A stretch of 17,229 nucleotides of DNA from PALSA-243 sp049522755 (lineage in GTDB: Bacteria; Acidobacteriota; Terriglobia; Bryobacterales; Bryobacteraceae). The notes beneath the pieces are model-generated. The model did no database searches. It worked only from the letters and a program-made list of their open reading frames with translations, and had not been told where the DNA came from. The translations under genes and the position numbers were made by a program. The DNA lies in assembly GCA_049522755.1 (NCBI GenBank), contig JBEKNN010000204.1:1-17229 (forward strand), written 5' to 3'. Of this stretch, positions 6,727-12,675 are shown in pieces (the first letter of the stretch is position 1; each line of letters begins with the position of its first letter).

Positions 6727-9700
6727 CTATGCCTTCTCCAGTTTCACAAGAAAACCCTTGAACTCAGGCGTGTATGCATTCGGGTCGGTGACCGTGGGCG
6801 AGAGCGAGTTAGTCAAAGATCGCGCGGTTCTGCCGGCATCTTCCTGAATGCCGCGGTAGCCGAAATGGATGGGTATGCCAATCTGATACATCTTCTTGCC
6901 ATCCACTGTCATGGGGCGGATGCGGTGCGTCACCATGGCCTTCGCCTTATAAGATGCGCGCGCGCTGGTTACCTTCACCCAGTCTCCGCCCTTGATGCCG
7001 AGATTGCCGGCCAGCTCGACGGGTATCTCGACAAATGGCTCGGGCACAAGCTGTACGTTCATCGGATTGTTCTTGGTCCAGTAATGGTAGTGCTCGGTCA
7101 GCCGGTAAGTGGTGCAGATCACCGTGAACTCGTCGCCAGGCGTGGCGTATTTGTCCATGGGCGTGGAGTATTTCTTGACCACGGGATTGGTGGAGCGTTG
7201 GGGATGAAGCGGGTTGAGCACCGCGCTCTCCATGGGTTCGTAGAATTCCGGGAAAGGCCCATCGGCGAAAGCTGTCAGAGGCGCGAACAGCCTCCCTACC
7301 CCCTCCGCATTCATGATGAACGGCCCCATGTGATCCTTCGGCGCTGAGTCGGGTTTGAAGTCGGGCACGTCGTTGCCTACCCACTTTTTCTGCGCCTCGT
7401 TCCACCAGACTTGCCGCCGCGCGGGGTCCCAAGGCTTGCCCGCTAGGTCGCAGGAAGCGCGGTTATACAGCACGCGCCGGTTCATGGGCCACGACCACGC
7501 CCAGTTGGGATAGATGCCCAAGCCGGATGGATCATCCGTGTTGCGGCGCTGCGTGAGTGCGCCGGCCTCCGTCCAGGAGCCGCACCAGATCCAATTGCCG
7601 CAGAGCGTGGAACCGTCGTCGCGAAGCCATGAGAAGCCGGGTAACTGCTGGCCCGCTTTCATCGTCGTGTTAGTTGGTTTGTCTTCGACATCCGCCAGGG
7701 CGCGGCCATTGAGTTCCTTCGCCACTTCGCTGAGAGACGGGTTCTCGGGGATCGTATAGTTCCACGCCAGATTCAGAATCGGGTCGGGGAACTTACCTCC
7801 TTCCCTACGGTATAGCTCGCGGACTCTCAGGAAGATGCGCGCCAGAATCTCCTGGTCAAGTTTGGCGTCGCCCGGCGGTGGAACGGCGGCCCACTTCCAT
7901 TGCAGCCAGCGCGCCGAATTCACGAAAGTGCCATCCTTTTCGGCAAACCCCGCGCCCGGCAAACGGTAAACCTCGGTTTGGATAGCTTTAGTCTCCTCCG
8001 GCGTAACTCCCGGCGCCCTCCAGAAGTCACTGGTCTCCTCGGGATAGATGTCGCAGACCACTAGAAAATCGGCTTTCTTCAACGCGTCGATGTTCTTCTG
8101 CGAGTTAGGTCCAATGGCGACCGAATTCATCCCAAACGCGATTAATCCTTTGACATGCCCTCTGAGCATGTCGTCGAAGATGTGGACCCATGAGTATTCG
8201 CGGTCCACTTTCGGCAGATAATCGAACGCCCAGCCATTCTCTTTCTTGGCGGCGTCGCCATACATCGCTTTGAGCAGTGACACGGCGAATTTTGGCGTGT
8301 TCGAATAGTAGTTGAACGAATCCCACTCGCCCGGCTTCGAAGCCTTGGGAGTGATGCGAGTCATCCAGGCGTCGAAATCTTTATCGGCTACGCTCGGAAC
8401 TTTGAGATAGCCCGGCAGATTGTCGAAGATGCCGGCGACATCGGTCGCTCCTTGAATATTGGAGTGTCCGCGCAGCGCATTGACGCCCCCGCCGGCGCGG
8501 CCCACGTTGCCCATCACCAACTGCAACATGGCCGCGAGGCGGATGATCTGCGTGCCGAAGCTGTGCTGAGTCCAACCCACGGCGTAGATGATGGTCGCGA
8601 CCTTCTGCGTATCTCCGTCTTTGCGTACGGACGTGAACAGGTCTGCGGCCTTCAGGAAATCGGCCTTGGGAATGCCGGTAGTGCGTTCCACCATTTCCGG
8701 CGTGTAACGGGAATACTGCCTCTTCAGTAACTGGTAGACGCTGCGCGGATGTTCGAGTGACGTGTCATACGCCGTGTTCGCCGGCATTGCCGCTGGCGCG
8801 GCTGCTTTGTCCGTTTTGACATCCCCTTTGACATCCACGGTGGCAGGGCCGTCATCGGCCGCGAACGATTTGCCAGTAAGGTTTCCGCCCTCTTCGTAGT
8901 TCCACGTGGAGCGGTCGTAAGTCTTAGTGACGTCGTCAAAGCCGGAATACAGGCCGTCTTCGGGCAGCTTGAAACCCTTCTTGACCAGGAACGCCGCGTT
9001 GGTGAAGTTGACCAGGTACTCTTTGTTGATGCGCTGGTTCTCGAGCGCGTAATGCATGACGCCGCCGAGAAAGGCAATGTCGGCGCCGGCGCGGATTTGC
9101 AGGAACATGTCGGCGGTGGCCGCGGTCCGCGTGAAGCGCGGATCCACCACGATCATCTTGGCGTTGCGCTGCCGCTTAGCCTCAATCGCCCACTTGAATC
9201 CGCACGGATGATTCTCGGCCGGATTCCCCCCCATGATCAACATGACGTCGGCATTCTTGATGTCGATCCAGCCATTGGTCATGGCCCCGCGTCCAAAAGT
9301 TGGCCCCAAACTGGAGACCGTCGGACCGTGTCAAACCCTGGCCTGATTTTCTATATAAGTAAGCCCCATGCTGCGCATGGACTTGACCACGAGATAGTTA
9401 AATTCGTTGGTATCGGTGCAGCCTCCGTTCCAGGCGATGCTCTCGCAGCGGTTCACGGTGCGGCCCTGGTCGTCGGTGGCGATGAAAGTCTCGTCGCGCG
9501 TCTTCTTGATGTGACGGGCAACCTCGTCGATGGCCTGGTCCCACGCGATGTCTTCCCAGTGATCGGAACCGGCGCGGCGTACCTTCGGCTTCAACAGACG
9601 CCGGTCGTTAAGGATGTCCTGATGGAGCGACGATCCCTTGGGACAGAGCGTGCCGCGGTTGATGGGATGATCGGGATCGCCCTCCACGTGGACCACTTGC

Positions 9701-9909
9701 GGAGTCACGTTCTTGGCGTTGTCGCCCAGCGTGTGGATGATGACGCCGCAGCTCACCGAACAATATGGGCAGGTGGACCGGGTCTCGGTGGTGCGGGCAA
9801 TCTTGAGTTCTTGCGCTTGCGCGTAGGCCGGCCGGACGTCGAAACCCAGCACTGACGCTACAATGGCGCCGCTGCCTACCTTGATGAACGCTCTGCGGTT
9901 GACGTCCAT
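6727..9909 (-). CDS. fdnG: Formate dehydrogenase catalytic subunit, selenocysteine-containing molybdopterin (Mo or W) protein, Tat-exported
   Basis: The gene encodes 1060 residues if the TGA at 9331-9333 is read as Sec193. It oxidises formate to CO2 at a Mo/W-bis-MGD site outside the cytoplasmic membrane. The N-terminus has a Tat motif (NRRAFIKVG) followed by a hydrophobic stretch ending in AYA. C47, C50, C54 and C89 bind the [4Fe-4S] cluster, and K91 is the conserved lysine. The sequence around residue 193 reads ENQARV-U-HGPTV, as in E. coli FdnG (Sec196). Downstream, FGRGAMTN, MGGNPAENHP, GWTQHS and NALRGHSNIQG are family hallmarks. Residues about 341-381 form an extra Ala/Asp-rich insert compared with E. 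coli. The start at 9909 was chosen for its GGAGG at 5 nt spacing and Tat signal position; a longer frame to 10077 lacks both. fdoG would be an equally good name. Confidence 0.94.
9293..9333 (-). promoter_or_regulatory. Selenocysteine UGA codon and bacterial SECIS-like hairpin in fdnG
   Basis: TGA at 9333-9331 is followed on the minus strand by a hairpin. The upper part reads GG-U-CUCC-AGUUU-GGGG-CC (9319-9302). A lower CCGA/UUGG helix (9324-9321 with 9296-9293) can extend it. Counting U of UGA as 1, the bulged U is position 17 and the loop has G23 and U24. These are the SelB-contacting positions known from E. coli fdhF. The upper helix contains one U-G wobble. Reading resumes in the same frame with no other stop. 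The structure was folded by eye. Confidence 0.9.
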
Positions 9910-9926
9910 GCTACCCTCCGTGGAGG
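9910..9926 (-). promoter_or_regulatory. fdnG ribosome binding site inside a short palindrome
   Basis: On the minus strand GGAGG (9919-9915) lies 5 nt before the fdnG ATG. It is preceded at once by its complement, CCTCC (9926-9922), giving CCTCC-AC-GGAGG. A hairpin, with four pairs and a four-base loop, could hide the Shine-Dalgarno. That it regulates translation is inference; with so short a loop it may be chance. Confidence 0.45.
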
Positions 9927-10329
9927 CCCGCATCGTCAATCGCGAATCGAGCCTAACAGGACTATACAACGTTCGGCCAGCGCAAGGGAAGAGCCGGCCG
10001 GATTGCGCCATCGCCCTGCTGTCACAGGCGCCGGAAGAATCGACTCGCGCGATCGGCCTGAGGGCCTTCCCGTCCACGGATCGACGCGCCCGGAGTCTCC
10101 TCCAGGGACTGAACGGCTTCTCGCGCCGTCGCCCCCACGCGTGCCGCGCTCCACCGGCCGCCGCGATTCGGCGCCCGATCGCTGTGTCCGGTCTAATTCA
10201 CCGGGTGAGGGACCCTGGAAGAATACCTTATCGGGACTGGGACGGGGTAGGTTGCCAAGGGGTGTAGGCCGATTGTGCATTCGGGTAAGAGCTAATTAGA
10301 TTTCTGTTGCAAAATGGCTCGAATGCCCG
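9927..10329. other. Divergent intergenic region, no gene seen
   Basis: About 400 nt separate fdnG (minus) from the ferritin-like gene (plus). Open frames here are short and lack ribosome sites or a recognisable protein. A TATAGT on the minus strand (9966-9961) could be a -10 box for fdnG with about 45 nt of leader, but nothing like a -35 hexamer sits 16-18 nt upstream. I looked for a tRNA-Sec cloverleaf because of the selenocysteine codon and found none. Confidence 0.5.
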
Positions 10330-10338
10330 TGGTATGAT
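10330..10338 (+). promoter_or_regulatory. Extended -10 promoter of the ferritin-like gene
   Basis: TGG-TATGAT at 10330-10338 matches the extended -10 form (TGn plus a one-mismatch TATAAT). TTGCAA at 10307-10312 is 20 nt upstream, too far for a normal -35, which fits an extended -10 promoter. Transcription would start near 10345, at the beginning of the inverted repeat. Confidence 0.45.
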
Positions 10339-10345
10339 CTCCTAC

Positions 10346-10375
10346 GTTACAACTAAGCTATTCAACTTTTGTAAC
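10346..10375 (+). repeat. Inverted repeat GTTACAA-N16-TTGTAAC in the leader
   Basis: Perfect 7-bp arms at 10346-10352 and 10369-10375 enclose 16 nt. The repeat begins about where the predicted transcript starts and ends 3 nt before the GGAG ribosome site at 10379-10382. It may be a protein-binding operator just downstream of the promoter or a leader hairpin next to the ribosome site. The arms and position are visible; the function is inference. Confidence 0.5.
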
Positions 10376-10386
10376 AAAGGAGACAT

Positions 10387-11421
10387 ATGAACCTGACGAT
10401 CAAGGAATTGATGAGTGTGCCGCCCGAACAGCACGATGTTCCGTGGCTGCAGAAGGCGCTCCAGTCCGCACTGGAACTGGAACTGTCCACGCTGCCGCCC
10501 TACCTTTGCGGATATTGGTGTCTCGAGGATTCATCCTCGGTCCCGGCGCAACTCATCATGAGCGTCGCCATGGACGAAATGAGTCACTTCGGACTAGCGT
10601 GCAACATGTTGCGCGCCACCGGCATACAGCCTCAGATCCTCACAGGTTACGATTCCATCGTGTATCCCGGCCCTCTGCCCGGTGGCGTTCGGCCCAAATG
10701 CGATCCCTCTTTCTTCCCCTGTCAAGAGAATTTCCAGGCTGTACTTGGTTTCAACAGCTTCAGCGATTTCGCCAGCATGGCTATGCAGATCGAATATCCG
10801 GAAGATCCCGTACCTCGTCCTCCATTGACGGCAGCCGCCGATACTTACCCGACCATCGGCCAGTTTTACGATGCCGTTCTCAAAGCGTTTCAGTCGAATG
10901 ACGGAAAGTTTGTTTACGACACCAAGCTTCAGATTACTAACAGTAACCCTGTCGTATTTGTCGTCGATGGTTTGACCAATGCCGAACAAGCCATTACCAT
11001 CATCAAGACAGAAGGTGAGGGATCGGTGCGCTATCCGTTTGTCGATCCCGCCGGAACCATTCTGTCGCATTTCTATAAGTTCGGCGAAATTTATTATGGA
11101 AAGACATACGTATACAACGCGACTACCAAGACGGGCGATTGGACCGGTACTCCCGTAACTCTACCGGCCGTCTATCCCATGACTCCGGTCCCCCTCGGCG
11201 GCTACGGCGCCGGTGCGCCCGCGGGAGTGAAGGCTTGCGACCAGGCGTTCACCCAGATGTTAACGGAACTTGACAATGCATGGGCCCAGGGAAGCTCCAA
11301 GATTCTGGGCAAGGCCATTGGCTCCATGGGCGACTTGGCTACGGCGGCAACCGACCTGCTCGCGCTACAAGTGGCGCGGCCGGGCGGCGGCATCTACGGG
11401 CCGCAGTTCCGCAAGGTATAG
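10387..11421 (+). CDS. Ferritin-like domain protein of the VioB/RebD-associated (iminophenyl-pyruvate dimer synthase-like) family
   Basis: This 344-residue protein has no signal peptide or membrane segment. Residues 20-40 (ALQSALELELSTLPPYL) and 61-75 (AMDEMSHFGLACNML) match the first two helices of the ferritin-like domain found in VioB/RebD-type proteins, with candidate metal ligands E30 or E32, E64 and H67. TIGQFYDAV (156-164), the EQAITIIKTEGEG helix (200-212) and SHFYKFGEIYYG (227-238, with H228 and E234) supply the rest of the pattern. In violacein and rebeccamycin synthesis related domains belong to enzymes that couple oxidised tryptophan; stand-alone copies are common and mostly uncharacterised. 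No pigment genes lie nearby, so that reaction should not be assumed. The ATG has an excellent ribosome site (AAAGGAGA), and its own promoter is likely. It may be an iron-dependent oxidase. Confidence 0.78.
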   Translation: MNLTIKELMSVPPEQHDVPWLQKALQSALELELSTLPPYLCGYWCLEDSSSVPAQLIMSVAMDEMSHFGLACNMLRATGIQPQILTGYDSIVYPGPLPGGVRPKCDPSFFPCQENFQAVLGFNSFSDFASMAMQIEYPEDPVPRPPLTAAADTYPTIGQFYDAVLKAFQSNDGKFVYDTKLQITNSNPVVFVVDGLTNAEQAITIIKTEGEGSVRYPFVDPAGTILSHFYKFGEIYYGKTYVYNATTKTGDWTGTPVTLPAVYPMTPVPLGGYGAGAPAGVKACDQAFTQMLTELDNAWAQGSSKILGKAIGSMGDLATAATDLLALQVARPGGGIYGPQFRKV

Positions 11422-11434
11422 CTTATCTAAGCTA
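11419..11434. terminator. Short inverted repeat between convergent genes
   Basis: TAGCTTA-TC-TAAGCTA begins at the stop codon of the ferritin-like gene and ends 18 nt before the stop of the convergent regulator. The arms are AT-rich with a two-base centre and no T-run follows, so it is a poor intrinsic terminator. It is the only symmetric element in the 31-nt gap. Confidence 0.25.
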
Positions 11435-11452
11435 GCTCGGGACGCAATCCGG

Positions 11453-12577
11453 TTACGCCGAAATCGACAAACTATCGTTTGGATAGAAGTGATCCACATT
11501 CTCCGGCGTGATTACCTGATGTCCGGTGAACACGGCTGGCGGCACCGCTTTCCGGCCCAGAATATCCAGCGCCAGCCGGATCAGCCCGTCGCCGTATTTC
11601 TCCGGAAAAAACGCCACCGACGCAATCAGCCGCGTGTTCGCCGTCCGCAACTCCACGCGCGCCTCGGGCTCGGCATTGTTGCCTACAATCGCGCAGTCAT
11701 TGGCGCGGCCAGCTTCCTGGAAGGCGCGCAGCGCGCCTAACGCCGTAGGATCGTTGGCCGCGCCCACCAGGATTCGCTTCGCCTTCGATTCGCGCAAGTG
11801 TTTGCGCACGCGCTCGAGCGACGTCTGGAACTGCCCGTCGCCATCGATCGATACCGTGCGGCACTGTTCGGCGAGTCGCAGCACCTCGCCGATGCCGGTT
11901 ATCATCCCGCGCATACGAGCCTTGGGCAGCGACCCGGCGCGGTGCAGCTCGATCAGCAGAATCTCGTCCACCTCGCCGTTCCAGTGCCGCTTGGCCCAGC
12001 GGCCCAGATAGTGGCCGCCCAACAATCCCGCCTGGTAGTTGTTGGCGCCGAAATAGGTCGCGCCAGGGTGGGGAATGTCGATGGCGATGAAAGGAATATT
12101 CGCCTGCATGTACTTTGAGGCGATGGCGGGGGCAATCAGCTCGTCGGTTTGAAATTCGATCACCAGATCCACTTGCTCCTTGATCAGATAATCGGCGGTG
12201 CGAAGCGCGATTTTCGGCTGATAGCGGTTATCCACCACCAGCAGCTCGATGTGTTCGCGTTCCGCTGCGCGAACCAAACCGGCGCGCACTTCCTTGTCGA
12301 AGGAACCGTCCTGCCCCTGCGCCGCATAGCCGATCCGATAGAGCCGCCTGCGGCGCATCTCCGACGCGAGGCGATAGTGGTTCTCCCCCACCTTATCCAG
12401 GAATCCGCACTGATGCAGCGTGTAGAGCAGGCGGAAACACATGCCCTTGTTGTACCCGCTGCGCGTCACCACGTCGCGCAAGCGAAGCACGTCGCCCGCG
12501 GATTGGAACGCTTCGAGCACGCGCGAGGCATGCACCAGCGATTTCACCATATACCGGTTGTGATTCGCGCTCTGCAC
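11453..12577 (-). CDS. Transcriptional regulator: IclR-type winged helix fused to a sugar-binding-protein-like sensor
   Basis: From the GTG at 12577 the protein has 374 residues. Residues about 9-70 form a winged helix of IclR type (SLVHASRVLEAF, LRLRDVVTRSGYNKGMCFRLL, GENHYRLAS). Residues about 79-370 resemble a type 1 periplasmic-binding/LacI-sensor fold: IGYAAQGQDGSFDKEV, a DLVIEFQTDE strand, FIAIDIPHPGATYFGANNYQAG, and late ILVGAANDPTALGALRAF and AIVGNNAEPEA. There is no signal peptide, so it probably binds a sugar or related ligand in the cytoplasm and controls transcription. The start is uncertain: ATG at 12550 is possible, but NRYMVKSLVHA looks like domain sequence and AAGGG precedes the GTG. 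Longer readings upstream to 12934 are antisense to the permease gene. A palindrome lies 16 nt before the GTG. Targets are unknown. Confidence 0.82.
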   Translation of the reverse strand: MQSANHNRYMVKSLVHASRVLEAFQSAGDVLRLRDVVTRSGYNKGMCFRLLYTLHQCGFLDKVGENHYRLASEMRRRRLYRIGYAAQGQDGSFDKEVRAGLVRAAEREHIELLVVDNRYQPKIALRTADYLIKEQVDLVIEFQTDELIAPAIASKYMQANIPFIAIDIPHPGATYFGANNYQAGLLGGHYLGRWAKRHWNGEVDEILLIELHRAGSLPKARMRGMITGIGEVLRLAEQCRTVSIDGDGQFQTSLERVRKHLRESKAKRILVGAANDPTALGALRAFQEAGRANDCAIVGNNAEPEARVELRTANTRLIASVAFFPEKYGDGLIRLALDILGRKAVPPAVFTGHQVITPENVDHFYPNDSLSISA

Positions 12578-12593
12578 GGCCCTTGTTTTATCA

Positions 12594-12610
12594 GTTTTGG
12601 ATACCAAAAC
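12594..12610. promoter_or_regulatory. Palindromic putative operator GTTTTGG-ATA-CCAAAAC
   Basis: A 17-bp perfect palindrome with 7-bp arms and a 3-bp centre sits 16 nt upstream of the regulator's chosen GTG start. Its size and place suit autoregulation by the dimeric regulator. Binding is inference. I did not notice a second copy elsewhere in the window. Confidence 0.5.
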
Positions 12611-12615
12611 ACAAG

Positions 12616-12631
12616 CGCCTGCTAATAGGCG
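12616..12631 (-). terminator. Weak intrinsic terminator candidate after the permease gene
   Basis: Read on the minus strand, CGCCT-ATTAGC-AGGCG is followed by CTTGTGTTTT, a T-rich tail that runs into the palindrome. It lies about 45 nt after the permease stop. The 5-bp stem is short, so termination would be partial. Confidence 0.35.
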
Positions 12632-12675
12632 TCCGCTGGCCCGGGCTGGTCCGGGGACATCACTGCCGCCGCCCC

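Noticed and set aside
6727..9309. fdnG as two separate genes or a nonsense-broken pseudogene
   Set aside because: Both parts are in one frame, the break is a TGA at the known Sec position, and a SECIS-like hairpin follows.
9863..10299. Plus-strand and minus-strand open frames in the region upstream of the ferritin-like gene
   Set aside because: They are Arg/Pro-rich, lack ribosome sites, overlap fdnG or each other, and show no family motifs.
9927..10329. tRNA-Sec gene near the selenoprotein operon
   Set aside because: A GGAAGAATCGACTC run looked like the start of selC, but no T-loop, UCA anticodon arm or closing acceptor arm was found on either strand.
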